Positions 31,796-43,014 of a stretch of DNA of 64,000 nt are shown piece after piece. Position 1 is the stretch's first letter; each line of letters starts with the position of its first letter. The DNA comes from Locusta migratoria (lineage: Eukaryota; Arthropoda; Insecta; Orthoptera; Acrididae). A program made the translations under genes and the position numbers. The DNA lies in contig CM048748.1 of assembly GCA_026315105.1 (NCBI GenBank), positions 474,203,150 to 474,267,149 of the forward strand, read 5' to 3'. Under the pieces are notes generated by a model. The model did not search any database. It was not told where the DNA came from and worked only from the letters and a program-made list of their open reading frames with translations.

Positions 31796-33357
31796 ATATC
31801 TTCTATATCTATATATAAAAGGCTTGTGTGTGTACGTGCTGACAGACTTTTCTCCATGACCACATACTGCCACCCACTCGTGGTTGTGGTGTTAGATAGC
31901 CCTTGGTCTAATGATGTTAGTAAGGGAGTTTGGTCGCGGTGCGTGGCAGTGGGTGAGTGTGACGAGCAAAAATTCGCAAAATATGCAATAAAACGATTTC
32001 GCATTGTCCGCCATGTTTAAATTTGGCAAACGAGTTTCCATCGGTTATTACGTGACAAAGAATTGCTTGCTTACCTCTTGATTTGGAATTTAATTCCATA
32101 TTCGATGTTGTAGGCTGATTTGGGAACGGAATCGAAACATATTTTCTTCTCTTTTTCTTTAAATGCTTCTTAGCAGCCATGTTTGAATTTGGCAAGACAC
32201 TAAATATGAATATCTATGGCTGGCATGCTAAGAAAACTGAAGTTCAACATCCAGAGAGTATAGAGATCAATGCAGCGACACTATCTGATGTGAAAGGTGT
32301 TATCGTTTGACAGCTGGGTCAAGAAAAACTATGTGACGTAGTTCTACTTATACTCCGGCAGCCTCCTGTGATAATGTTGGCAACAGATGTTGAATAACGA
32401 GAATCATGTGACATCGTCATAAGCCAATCGCGTGACACGCACATATTTTGTCGTGAAATCAAGCATACAGCAAGAACAGCAGTATTTATCTACACTCTAT
32501 GTGGTTCGGTCATCTTTGCATCCATTTTATATCCTGTTATTGATGTTGCCAACATAAAAACACGAGGCCGCCAGGACAGAAAGTAAAATTTTTTCCGAAT
32601 CAGATACATCCGTTGTTGTCACATCTCATTATGACCAGCACTTTCACGCGAAACTCTTTTGTATAGAATCTCATGATTCACCCAGTCTTACAATTCATTC
32701 CAAATTCCTATTCAAGAAGATATTTGTGAAAACTGTCACAAATCAATATTCATACTTATCCAATATCGTTTTCAGAAATGTAATTTGCCAGCTGCTTTCG
32801 GCGCTGCTGTTGCAGTGTGTAACAAAATTGAGAATAACGACGTATAATATCAAATATATAAGTTTTTAACTTCTCAGCGCGTTTTCCTCAATACCTTCCC
32901 GACGATCGACAGAGACAACGTTGAAAATGCAGATAGGCTAACGAGTGAATAATAGAGCGCTACACTACAGTCACAGTCATACTTCGATTAGTTGGTGTGG
33001 GTGATTTAATTATTACTATTTCTCATCTTAACGATGGAAGTGTTTTCAGAAGTTTACTTCAAACAGAGAATCACACACCGCAATGTTAACTTTATGAACA
33101 CAACATAACAGTGAATTTATATCGTTCCGGAGTACGGACTTAATTTCACGTTTTGTATGAAAAACGTTATGGACATTCATTGTTTATGACAATTACTTCT
33201 ACTTAAATTTGACATCTTAGCTAGGAGAACTGAGTTTATTGACAGAACGATCCAACAAGGATTCTGTTTTTGCTGACCTAGGTCCGAAACCCTAAAAACC
33301 ATTATCTACACAGGCCCTTCTTTAACAACCGTTGCGAAGCACGGGCATATAAGCTAG
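31796..33357 (+). mobile_element. Helitron-like / mini-me-like non-autonomous element 1
   Basis: Starts with TCTATATCTATATATAAAAG and ends GCGAAGCACGGGCATATAAG then CTAG followed by T. A CTRR 3' end followed by T is a Helitron signature; TATATAAAA heads and GCGAAGC...GGG tails also occur in microsatellite-bearing insect elements of the mini-me/DINE type. Interior carries the 32008-32262 block shared with 14815-15061 and a foldback at 32350-32580. No Rep/helicase gene. Confidence 0.5.
32350..32580. repeat. Foldback G within the Helitron-like element
   Basis: CGGCAGCCTCCTGTGATAAT followed by GTTGGCAACA on the left; complement TGTTGCCAACATAAAAACAC and GAGGCCGCCAGG on the right. Related single arms are at 7940-7970 and 44660-44695. 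Confidence 0.55.
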
Positions 33358-33359
33358 TT

Positions 33360-33732
33360 AAATATAAAACATCACGGGGAACAGGTTCCTGGCACTCTAC
33401 AACTCATCCATGTCGGAGTAGCTACTAAAATATTATTCGGAAGTCTAATTTTTCGTAATTAGTTTCTTATATTAAGGGCGGAGTGTTTCAAGGTGATGTT
33501 TCAGTCATTCTATCAAAATGTTTGACTTTTTTGTATTATTTACGTAGTAATGACGATTATCACAAATAGTTAGAAATGTGATTACTCTTACAAAATTTTG
33601 CTACTAGTAAAATAGAGTATTCGGGTCATAATCCAAAGGAAAAGGGCATTTGCCCTGTGATCCCATTGCCGTACTGGATTCGCGTCTCTTGAAAGCACTG
33701 TGCTTTAAACGGAATGTATTGTTTAATTTCAG
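33360..33732. other. No gene seen; flank of the hAT pseudogene
   Basis: AT-rich. A tract TTGTTTAATTTCAG at 33719-33732, directly before the ATG at 33733, looks like a splice acceptor, so the transposase frame may have had an upstream exon. A hAT-type terminal repeat could not be identified. Confidence 0.35.
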
Positions 33733-36352
33733 ATGACATGACGCAACAATTTAAGATAGCGAGCTACAAACATAAATCTGGAACGTTAAAAAGAAAACTA
33801 CAAAGACACACATTAGAAAAAGTAGCTAAAGGGCGCCAGACTATTACAAAATTTTTGAAGTGTCATGATAAAGAAGAGTTGTAAAAAGTCCAGCTTCATC
33901 CTATGTCAGAAGATACAATAGCCCCAGATAACCGACCTTCGTGTTCTGTAGTTCATTCGGTTTCAGCACAAAAAGATGTAAAAGAAATTGCACCACAACA
34001 AGATACTGTGATGTATGAAGATCTAACTGAAGCCGAACAAACAAAAAATGACACAATTTCCTTCGTGAACGTAGTGAACAATGTGGTAATGTAGACCTTG
34101 GTACGAAAACTGATGAGAACAACTGTTGTATTTTGGACGATCCTAGTACTTGGCCTCGAGTGATGAGTGATAAACTGCGGCAGCAAATAGCGTCGTATTA
34201 CGTTGGTTTTTGAGCTTTAGAAACCAGATGAGTTTTTTCCTGTTGATCTTTTAGGGAAACGCTTTCATGAGACATTGTTGTACATGAAAACAGCTAACAG
34301 AACAAGCAAATCATTTCCACGTGAATGGTTAATGTGGAGCGAGTCGAAAAAGAGTATTCATTTTTTCCCTTGCAGTATTTTTAAATCAAATCAAAGCAAA
34401 CTTGCAAAAGAAGGATTCTCTCCACAAAAAACTCCCTACAAAAGACTCTACAGGTTGTTACCAATCCATGAAGAAAGCTCTGAGCACCGAAAACTTACCT
34501 TGACTGGAAAACCTTTCAGTTATCACTGAAAGGCGACGGTGTCGATTGTAATCTCCAACAGATGACTAACTGTGAAGCAACGAGGTGGAAAGCTATATTA
34601 CAAAGAATTCTTGACACAACTTTATTCTAGGTGAGGTTTAGCTTTCCAAGGCGAAAATATCCAGATTGGTGATGTCCACAATGGAAATTATTTAGGAATT
34701 TTTGAACTTATTGGCAAATATGACGAAGTAACTCGTGAACATTTAGCCATAGTAAAATAATACCAACTGATGAATAAAAGTATGACAGGTCAAGCTCACT
34801 ATCTCTCATGGTACTCACAAAATGAATTTATTTCCTTATCTGGCGAAAAAATATTGAAAACTATTTTACATCAAAGAGAAGTCTATATTCTACGGAATTA
34901 TTGTTGACCCAACTCGTGACATTTCTAACCAGGAGCAGAATGTGCTCATTCTGCGTTACGTATACCAAAATATAGAAAAAAGTCATTCGAAATTTATGAA
35001 AGATTCATTGAATTTATGAATATTAACGGGAAAACAGGCCAGGCCATAACTGATGAACTCATTGGGAACTCATGGAATACCACTTGCCGATTGTCGTGCG
35101 CAGGGCTATGACAATGGCTCCAACATTAGAGATTACATAAGTGGTAGTCAGTCAAAATAATCGAAAATTTTTTTTTTAAAAAAAGTCTGCCATTTTTTCT
35201 CCCTGCGAAGCACACTCTCTGAAGAGAGTTGGTGCCAACGCCGCTAATCTGAATTCTGATGTTGTGACCTTTTTTTGGAAATATTGAAAGTTTCTATCAT
35301 TTCTTCTCTAGCAGCCCTGGTCGTTGGGAACTGTTGAAGCAGCATGTCCCTTTGTCTCTGCAAAGCCTTTCTGAAACTCGCTGGAGTGAAAGACTACAAA
35401 CTGTGCGGCCTATTTTGATGCACTATCCTTCAGTCCTCACATTTTTAGACTTGTTCCCCCACGTTAATTCCGTCAGCAAGAAATATTATTTTGGGACTCA
35501 AGAAGTACTTTGCATCCTTCAAAGGCCTATTGATGGCATCATTTTGGCACAAGATCTTGGCCTCTATTGATCAGAAAAACGTCATTATACAAAAGAAAGG
35601 ACTTTCTCTCAACGTATAGACGTAACTAATTAAAGATTTACTTAATGAAATGCAGGTCCTTCGAGATTGATGGGAAACTATTTTAAATGAAGCTAAAGTA
35701 GTTGCCGAGGCAGTTGGTATTACATCAGAGTTTGATATCAAAAGGAAAGCCAGTGGAGATGGAAAGACACCCGAATACCTTCAGCTGGAAGCCTCGAACA
35801 ATTACAAATTATCTGTTTTCCTTCCTGTTTTGGATTTGATCACGACAGACTTGACAATATGATTTACGAGTTTTGAACAAATTTGTCATCTGTTTTTACC
35901 AATTTTGGATTTCATGGACTTAGAAAATGATGAACTGCGAGTTAAAACCACCAATCTTGTCTCAAAATATTCTCCAGACTTCTCAGATTCAGACAGCTTA
36001 GTTGAAAAAATTTTACACGTGAAGAGCGTCCATAGTACAGTCTTCCAGTCAGAAAGGGACCCGATGAGACCTAAATTCCATATACGAGAAAAACCTTTAC
36101 TCAATTTTTTTGAACCTATTTACTACAATTAGACTTTTCTGTGCCATTCCAGTGACAGTGTCTACGGGTGAAAGGTCGTTTAGTAAACTGGCGAACTCTT
36201 TAAAAACTTAGCGAAGGAGTACAACAGGCCAAAGTCGTCGTAATCATTTAGCAATTTTATCAATTGAAAATGAGCCGGCCAAGACTGTCGACTTTTCCGA
36301 CGTAACTGTTCAGTTTAGTCATGAGAAAGCGCGCAAGGCTATTATTAAGTAG
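33733..36352 (+). pseudogene. ZMYM1-like (TTF-type zinc finger) hAT transposase pseudogene, near full length
   Basis: Collinear with ZMYM1-like hAT transposases. From 33733: HKSGTLKRKLQRHTLEKV; DDPSTWPRVMSDKLRQQIA (34138-34190); HFFPCSIFKSNQSKLAKEGF (34355-34425), the TTF-type region; GNYLGIFELIGKYDEVTREH (34685-34745); QAHYLSWYSQNEFISLSGEK; INGKTGQAITDELIG (35025-35070); SLSETRWSERLQTVRPIL (35365-35420), the conserved ETRW box; FLPVLDLITTDL; then VSTGERSF (36160-36180), the dimerisation motif; and a C-terminus SHEKARKAIIK with stop at 36350. At least ten stops or frameshifts. Related to, but not the same as, the fragment at 28224-28735. Borders of the transposon not found. Confidence 0.88.
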
Positions 36353-36610
36353 TCTTTCTCTGTAGCCAGTGTCTATGGCTGACATTAATTGTAATTTTAG
36401 TTTTTTAAAACTATTTTTATTTTAATCTTTATTAGATAAATAAAGATACTAGCTTTGATCATTTATCATCATCAATTTTATAAGTAAAGTCTAGTATGGG
36501 CTGATGAGTTACTGTAATTATACCCTGTATTTTCTAGTTAAATTACATTCTAAGCACTGTATTGGTAACAAATAACCAAGGAATTTTAATGTAGCACGTG
36601 ACTATAATTC

Positions 36611-36776
36611 AAAGCTTAAGGGACTTAACTGCGGGGTCATCTGTCCCTAAACGTAAAAAATACTTATGAACTACCCTATACTAAAGACGACACAAACATC
36701 CATGCCCGAGGGGGGATTCGAATCCCCTACGGGGAGCGGCCTCGCCTCAACGCGCTCGGCCGCTCCGCCGCGGCAC
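36611..36776 (-). mobile_element. tRNA-derived SINE (type I), 3' tail shortened
   Basis: Complement reads GTGCCGCGGCGGAGCGGCCG, AGGGGATTCGAATCCCC (B-box area), CATGGATGTTTGTGTCGTC, GGGACAGATGACCCCGC...TTAAGTCCCTTAAG. Immediately downstream of the hAT pseudogene. Confidence 0.85.
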
Positions 36777-36779
36777 TGG

Positions 36780-37015
36780 AGGGGAGGGGGCTGTCTGATG
36801 CTGGGTCCAGGGCCTGTAGTCGAATGTGGGGGCTATGCTAACAAAATAGTAAAAAAAAAAAGAAAAAGGGGGAGGGGGCTGTCTGATGCTGGGTCCAGGG
36901 CCTGTAGTCGAATGTGGGGGCTATGCTAACAAAATAGTAAAAAAAGAAAAAGGGGGGGGGGGGGCTCTCTGATTCTGGGTCCAAGGCCTGCAATCGAATG
37001 TGGGGGCCATGATTA
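36780..37015. repeat. ~85-bp GC-rich tandem repeat, three copies
   Basis: Unit: GGGGAGGGGGCTGTCTGATG, CTGGGTCCAGGGCCTGTAGT, CGAATGTGGGGGCTATGCTA, then an A/G-rich spacer. Copies at about 36782, 36868 and 36951; the third is more diverged. Frames across it on both strands are repeat-derived. Confidence 0.85.
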
Positions 37016-37016
37016 C

Positions 37017-37260
37017 TGTCAATAGTTAGCTTCCAGTGTCGGTGGGCTTGTGAGTTCACACATGCTACTACCTTCACACTGCTCTCCTTCACACCTATGG
37101 CCACCACAAACTGAAACTAAAATTGGCATGTAAAACAATTTACTTTAAAATAAATAAAAAAATTACAAGTGTTTCATACCCTTCCCGTTTACAGTACAGC
37201 ATGGAATTAAAAATTTTCCTACTTCATTACTCTCCAGGAGCACCGTAAAATATCTTTCGA
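37017..37260. repeat. Orphan unit of the 23.6-25.1 kb array
   Basis: TTAGCTTCCAGTGTCGGTGG, ACACCTATGGCCACCACAAA and GAGCACCGTAAAATATCT match the unit of the array, closest to its third copy. It is adjacent to the GGGTCCARGGCC repeat, and a GGGTCCAGGGCC block also borders the array at 25165. Confidence 0.8.
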
Positions 37261-37467
37261 CCAGTACCTTACTATTGTGCATTCGTGCTTCGTAATCTAT
37301 GGTTCCGTTGATTTTTGTTGAAATGAATACGACCTTTAAGCACTTTGCCTTCAGTGGGTAATATGTAATATAGCAGACACGTGTCCTGTGTCTCAGTAAG
37401 TCTGTATGCTCACGGTTTGATTTAAATGGAAATTTAATCTCGCTATTATCGCATGCCATGTCAAGTA

Positions 37468-38150
37468 AAGAAAGACATACCAGAGCCAACTACGAAGTTC
37501 ACTTATCTTGTGTTGTGTGGTACATCTTGTTCGCTGAATTTCGCCTACCATAGCGGCGCCTGCTTCTGCTTCCTATCAGCACGCTGAGTTTTGGGAGTTT
37601 CGCTTTGCTTCACGCGTGTGAGTGGCTGAATGCTTGTTGATTGTAAATCCCTCTTCCGACGATGTTCAGTCAGATTACTTTAAGCCAACTTTCAATGGGA
37701 TGCATTTTTATTGTTTAACGAAATTGGTTCCCCCATTTGCTCATGTTTGAATTGAATAAATAATTTATTGTCAGTGAAATCTCATTCTACTTATGAATAT
37801 TAGTGAGTGAATACCCTCCCTTTTACTTAATGTTGTGTTTCACCAGTGCTGAGAACAAATTCAGATGCAAATTATCATATTTTTAATTCTGTTGCGCCAT
37901 GAAAGTTCTCTCTGCCACCTTCATGAAATGGTTGAGATCGGGGTAGCTTGTGTATTAATGATTGTGTGTAATTTTCGTGAGCTACGATGTGTGTCGGCCA
38001 CCATCTCTTGTCTTCTTGCTGCTAAAGTAAATTTTGAGTCAGCTCTAAATTTTGGGCCGTGGAACAAGATTCTGTTGCAGAAAGTAGTCAGTAGTTCACG
38101 CGAATCTTTTACCTGGTTCATATAGTCAGAATTATACGTTTAAAGTAAGC
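37468..38150 (+). repeat. Dispersed repeat D, copy 1
   Basis: About 680 bp matching the reverse complement of 63262-63975. Shared blocks: GACATACCAGAGCCAACTAC, GCGGCGCCTGCTTCTGCTTC, TTTTTATTGTTTAACGAAAT then TGGTTCCCCC, GTGCTGAGAACAAATTCAG, GTCAGTAGTTCACGCG. No conserved frame. Could be a solo LTR or untranslated part of a retroelement; unresolved. Confidence 0.65.
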
Positions 38151-38204
38151 TTTTACCTGGCTCCCTTCAGCTGGAATTAATTTTACAATTAACGGTGGTC
38201 TTAC

Positions 38205-38270
38205 AGTATGCAATACGTACACACAAACATACGAACACTCTGCTTTATATATAACGATTATTAAAGTACG
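38205..38270 (-). repeat. Helitron-like 5' end fragment
   Basis: On the minus strand TATATATAAAGCAGAGTGTT and CGTATGTTTGTGTGTACG; matched at 61560-61400. Similar TATATATAAA heads start the elements at 31796 and ~38660. Confidence 0.45.
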
Positions 38271-38875
38271 AGATCGCTTACAGGATGCAATTTTGCGTTT
38301 CTGCAGCCACTAATTTCAGTTGTAATCTGTTTCCTCTGCAAACGATTCCTCGTAGGCCAGTCGAAAGAGAGTAGTGTAAAAAGTGACTAATAGCTACAAC
38401 CCGTGTGGCAGGCACGGTTAGACACCGAGAGGAAGAGACCTCTGTTTATCGTAAGAAACAGTGTGGAGCAATTAGCAAGTACGCTACAGTGACACATTGG
38501 TACAGCGTCTCTGATTTCACGTGGTTAGCGTCGATAGTGTTTTCAGTTGAATTATGCGACGTTACATTGAAGATTCTCCGATCTATCCCGAATGCGAAAT
38601 CTCTCGTCACAATGTTGTTGAAGGCGCTTCATCGCTCACCTCGTCTCCTCTATCTTCTATCTTCTTCTTTCTATATATAAAAAGAAGTGTCCCGATTGAC
38701 TGACTGACTGATTGACTGACTGACTGACTCATCATCGCCCAGCCCAAACCACTGAAGATAGAAACTTGAAATTTGTGGAGGGTGTTGATCTTATTTCGTA
38801 GGCGTCATTCCTACATCTACATAGATACTCTGCAAATCACATTTAAGTGCCTGGCAGAGGGTTCATTAACCACTT

Positions 38876-40012
38876 TTATAACTTTTCTCTACCGTTCCAT
38901 TCTCTAATAGCGCGCGGGAAGAAAGAACACCTAAATCGTTCCGTTTTAGATCTGATTTCTCTTATTTTATTGGGATGGTCATGTCTCCCAAAGTAGGTGC
39001 GTGCTAGCAAAATATTTTCACATTCAGAAGTAAAAGTCGGTGATTGAAACTTCGCAAACAGATCACGCCGCAATGAATAACGTCTTTCTTTTAATGATTT
39101 CCACCCCAATTCGTGCAACATTTCCGTGACGCTTTTCCCCCCGTAACGTGATAAAACAAAACGAGCTGCCCTTCTCTGAACCTTCTCAATATCTTCCGTC
39201 AGTCCCACCTGGTGAGGGTCCCACAAGGGGCAACAGTACTCCAGGAGAGGACGCACAAGTGTGATGTAGGCAGTCTCTTTGGTGGAGCTGGTGCATCTTC
39301 GAAGCGTTCTGCCGATGAAACGTAACCTTTGGTTCGCCTTCCCCACAATATTTTCTATGTGTTCTCTCCAGTCAAAGTTGTTCGTAATTGTAACTCCTAG
39401 GTATTTGGTAGAATTTACGAACTTAAGGTTTGACTGATTTATCGCGTAATTGAAGTTCAGTGGATTTCTTTTAGTGGTCATGTGTATTACTTCACACTTT
39501 TCTTTATTTAGTGTCAATTGACAATTTTCGAACCAAGTAGAAATTTTGTCTAAATCGCTTTGCAGTTGCTTTTGATCCTCTGTTGACTTCACTAACCGAT
39601 AAACGACAGCATCATCCGCGAACAGTCTAAGGGAGCTATTCAGATTGTCTCCTAAATCGTTTATAAACACGAGGAAGAGTAGGGGACCTATAACGCTTCC
39701 CTGTGGAACGCCAGATATCACTTCTGTTTTACTGGATGACTTACCGTCAATTACAACGAACTGTGTCCTTTCTGACAGGAAATCGTGAATCCAATCGTAC
39801 AATTGGGAAGATATTCCATAAGCACGCAATTTCATTAGAAGCCGCTTGTGGGGTACAGTATCTAAAGCCTTCCGGAAATCCAGAAATATGGAATCGATTT
39901 GAGATCCCTTGTCGATGGCACTTGACACTTCATGTGAATAAAGGGCAAGCTGTGTTTCGCAAGAGCGATACTATCTGAATCCGTGTTGACTATTGGTTAA
40001 TAGATCGTTCTC
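38876..40012 (-). pseudogene. CR1 ORF2, reverse transcriptase palm to C-terminus
   Basis: Encodes the RT palm and thumb of the CR1 element. Open from 39928: DSIFLDFRKALDTVPHKRLL, SGVPQGSVIGPLLFLVFIND, the catalytic box LRLFADDAVVYR, LNKEKCEVIHM, KYLGVTITNNFDWREHI, then the C-terminal region RAARFVLSRYGG and IREWNGREKL before the stop at 38876. Upstream, 40012-39929 continues the same frame (ENDLLTNSQHGFR) but contains two stops, TAA just after NYL and TAG after HGFR. The catalytic aspartates are intact. Length and order match the family. Confidence 0.92.
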
Positions 40013-40591
40013 TTAGAGGTAGTTCATAATATTCGAACAAAGTATATGTTCCAAAATCCTACTGCAAATCGACGTCAATGAGATAGGCCTGTAATTTTGG
40101 GGATCACTCCTATTGCCTTTCTTGAATATTAGAGTAACTTGGGCAACTTTCCAGACTTTGGGTACAGATCTTTCGCTGAGTGATCGGTTGTAAATTATAG
40201 CTAAGTACGGAGCAATTGCATCAGCATACTCTGAAAGGAATCTAGTCGGTATGCAATCTGGCCCGGAAGATTTGTTTTTGTTTAGTGACTTAAGTTGTTT
40301 TACTACTCCAGGAACATCTGCTTCTAAGTTTCGCATGCTGGCATTTGTTCTTGGATTGAATACTGGAGTGTTCACTTCGTCTTCTTTGGTGAACGAATTT
40401 CGGAAAGCTGTGTTTAGTAATTCTGCCTTAGCAGTACTGTCGTCGGTACTATTACCATTGCTATCGCGTAGTGAAGGTATTGTTTGTGTTTTGCCGCTTG
40501 TGTACTTCACATATGACCAGAATTTCTTTGGATTCTCTGCAAGATTACGAGACAGGATTTCGTTGTAGTAACTACTATAGGCTTCTCGCAT
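40013..40591 (-). pseudogene. CR1 ORF2, linker and RT fingers
   Basis: Open segment of 192 codons: YSSYYNEILSRNLAENPKKF then WSYVK (typical linker), KNKSSGPDCIPTRFLSEYAD (RT region), VWKVAQVTLIFKKGNRSDP, NYRPISLTSICSRILEHIL. It is in a different frame from the endonuclease segment: a frameshift near 40600-40620 (around WQSFTEH / TRNLARTSMREAY) separates them. It ends at a TAA that is followed in the same frame by the palm segment. Confidence 0.92.
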
Positions 40592-40602
40592 TGATGTCCG
40601 CG

Positions 40603-41703
40603 CTAGGTTGCGTGTTCAGTAAAAGATTGCCAGTCTTGTGGATTCTGTGTCTTTTTAAATTTTGCATGCGTTTTTCTTTGTTTCTGCAACAGTGATCTGA
40701 CCTGTTTTGTGTACCACGGGGGGTCGGCCCCATCTCTTATTAATTTATTTGGTATAAATCTCTCGATTGCTACTGATATTATGTCTTTGAAAGTAAGCCA
40801 CAACTGATCTACACTCGCATTTTTAGTTTTGAAAGACTGGAGACCATCACTCAGGAAAGCGTGAAGCGACTTTTTATATGCTTTATTGAATAGATATATT
40901 TTTAGTTTATTTTTTGAGCATTTGGGAATTTCGGCATTTAGTCTCGCTACTACAACTCGATGTTCGCTAATCCATGTATTTGTTTTGATGCTCTTCACTA
41001 TCTCCGGATTATTTGTTGCTAGGAGATCAAGGGTATTTTCGCAACCACTTACTATTCTAGTGGGTTCGAAGTAGTTTTCAGAAAAAGCATTCAGAACTAG
41101 TTCGGACGATGTTTTATATTTGCCGCCGGTTTTGAATACGTAATTATGCCAACATATCGAGGGTAAATTAAAGTCGCCACCGATTATAACAGTATGCTTC
41201 GGATACCTATTTGAAATGTGATTCAAGCTTTCTTTGAACATTTCGGCAACCGCATCGTCTGAGTCAGGGGGCCGATAAAAAGATCCAATTATTAATTTAT
41301 TCCGGTTGTCAGGTATAACCTCTACCCAGACCAACTCACAGGAAGTATCTGTCTCAATTTCGCTGCAGGATAAACCGTTTGTAACAGCAATAAACACACC
41401 ACACCCTTTTTTATTTATTCTATCCTTTCTGAAGACCATTTGGCCCTTTGAAAAAATTTCGGCCGAATTTATCTCAGGCGTCAGCCAGCTTTCCGAACCT
41501 GTAACGATATGTGCCTCAGTACTTTCTATCAGCGCTTGGAGCTCTGGAACTTTCCCAATACAGCTACGACAATTTACAATTGTTATACCAATGGTTTCTA
41601 GATCTGCTTTCTTCCTGTGTCTGACCTGCCCCCTTTGAGACTGAAACCCATGTTGTGTATTCCCAAGGCCCTCTAACCTAAAAAACCGCCCAGTCCACGC
41701 CAC
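40603..41703 (-). pseudogene. CR1 ORF2, endonuclease domain
   Basis: N-terminal part of ORF2, 366 codons to a premature stop. Endonuclease motifs in order: IVNCRSCIGKVPELQALIES, VTGSESWLTPEINS, KKGCGVFIAVTNGL, LIIGSFYRPPDSDD, VIIGGDFNLPSICWH, LDLLATNNPEIVKSI and ISEHRVVVARL. These are the metal- and DNA-contacting boxes of the APE-type endonuclease that nicks the target; the final SDH-type box reads SEH. Start overlaps the end of ORF1 by about 30 bases (no ATG at that point), typical of reinitiation or readthrough in LINEs. Confidence 0.9.
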
Positions 41704-42608
41704 ACAGCCCCCGCTACCCGTGTAGCCGCTTCCTGAGTATAGTGGACTCCTGACCTATTTAGCGGAACCCGAAAACCCACCACCCTTTGGCGATAGTCGA
41801 GGAATCTGCAGCCCACACGTTCGAAGAACCGTCTGAGCCTCTGATTCAGACCCTCCACTCGGCTCTGAACCAAAGGTCTGCAGTCAGTCCTGTCGACAAT
41901 GCTGCAGATGGTGAGCTCCGCTTTCATCTTGCAAGTAAGACTGGCAGTCTTTACCAGTTCTGATAGCCGCACAAAACCAGAGAGGATCTCTTCCGATCCA
42001 AAGCGACACACATCATTGGTGCCGACATGAGCCACCACCTGCAGCTGGCTGCACCCTGTGCTCTTCATGGCATCCGGAAGGACCCGTTCCACATCTGGAA
42101 TGACTCCCCCCGGTATGCACACAGAGTGCACATTGGAATTCTTCCCCTCCCTAGTAGCCATTTTCCTAAGGGGCTCCATAACCCGCCTAACGTTGGAGCT
42201 CCCAACTACCAACAAACCCACCCTCTGTGATGCCCGGATCTTGAAGGCAAAGGGGCGAGTACAGGACAAGCGACACCATCTGCGTCAGGAACATCCCCTG
42301 CCACAGACTGCCTCGAATCTGTTGGCAAGACTAACCGGGGAGGCCTCCTCTTTGGTCCTCCGGGAAGTCTTACGCCGCCTGACACGCGCTGAGGAGACCT
42401 CCCAATCCACCACGGATTGGGAGGCGACCTCCTCGCGGGCAGTGAGCGGGCTGGCCACAGCCGCAGGCCGATCGGAGGGCACAACAGACGCACAGGGCGT
42501 CTGCTGTACCCCCGCGAGCGGCCCACAACAGCGGCGCCCACCCACCGCAGTCTCAAGCGTTGCCAGCGAAGCCAACGCCGCCTGAAGCTGCGAGCGAAGA
42601 GTCACCAA
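41673..42608 (-). pseudogene. CR1 ORF1 with SGNH/GDSL esterase domain
   Basis: Two open stretches in one frame separated by a TGA at about 42285. The first (42608-42285) is basic and low in motifs: LRSQLQAALASLATLETAVG (possible coiled coil) and VRRRKTSRRTKEEASPVS. The second (to 41673) is the esterase: VGLLVVGSSNVRRV (nucleophile block, GSS instead of GDS), QLQVVAHVGTNDVCRF (GTND block III), and NRSGVHYTQEAATRV (block V with His; the usual Asp two or three residues earlier is replaced). Such an ORF1 is known from CR1-like LINEs. A 175-codon frame on the opposite strand is its shadow. The replaced Asp residues may mean loss of hydrolase activity. Confidence 0.85.
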
Positions 42609-43014
42609 CTATGCCTCCATCCGTTCGCAGCAGTCACAGTTCCTAGCCATTCTAAAAACCTATGCTTCTTTCAAGTACGTACGTCTGAGGACACAGAAGT
42701 TTGATAAACAGTGAGCTTTGAAAAATATGAACCTAACGCTGAACTGTTTGTTTACGGCGAATCTGAAAAATATATACGCGAGCTGATAAATAAAAAAATC
42801 AACAACTGAACTGACAACTAAACGCGATTTTTAATAAATAAACACGCGAGCACACTAAAGTATAAAGAGCTGCAAAAGAAATCACACACGAAATGGAAAT
42901 AAGTCGCTTCTATTAAGAAGCAGGTTACCGTAAAATCTAGAGCTGCTGCTGGTCACGTGTGCACTGGCCGCCGGTAACTGAGCAACTGAAGCGATTTTTC
43001 GATATTCCGTCCGT

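Larger units (their letters stand above)
38811..42995 (-). mobile_element. Near full-length CR1-clade LINE
   Basis: A 4.2 kb non-LTR retrotransposon on the minus strand: 5' leader (about 42995-42610), ORF1 with an SGNH esterase domain, ORF2 with apurinic-type endonuclease and reverse transcriptase, and a short 3' end with GCCAGGCACTTAAATGTGAT and a TAGATGTAG tail. An esterase-bearing ORF1 is characteristic of CR1-like LINEs. Disabled by one frameshift and at least three in-frame stops. It lies inside a Helitron-like element. Individual coding parts are listed separately. Confidence 0.88.

Noticed and set aside
36666..36929. 87-codon frame with internal peptide repeats
   Set aside because: Starts in a SINE and runs through the 85-bp tandem repeat; no independent support.
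42058..42585. 175-codon plus-strand frame
   Set aside because: Exact antisense of the CR1 ORF1 esterase, which has recognisable motifs on the minus strand.
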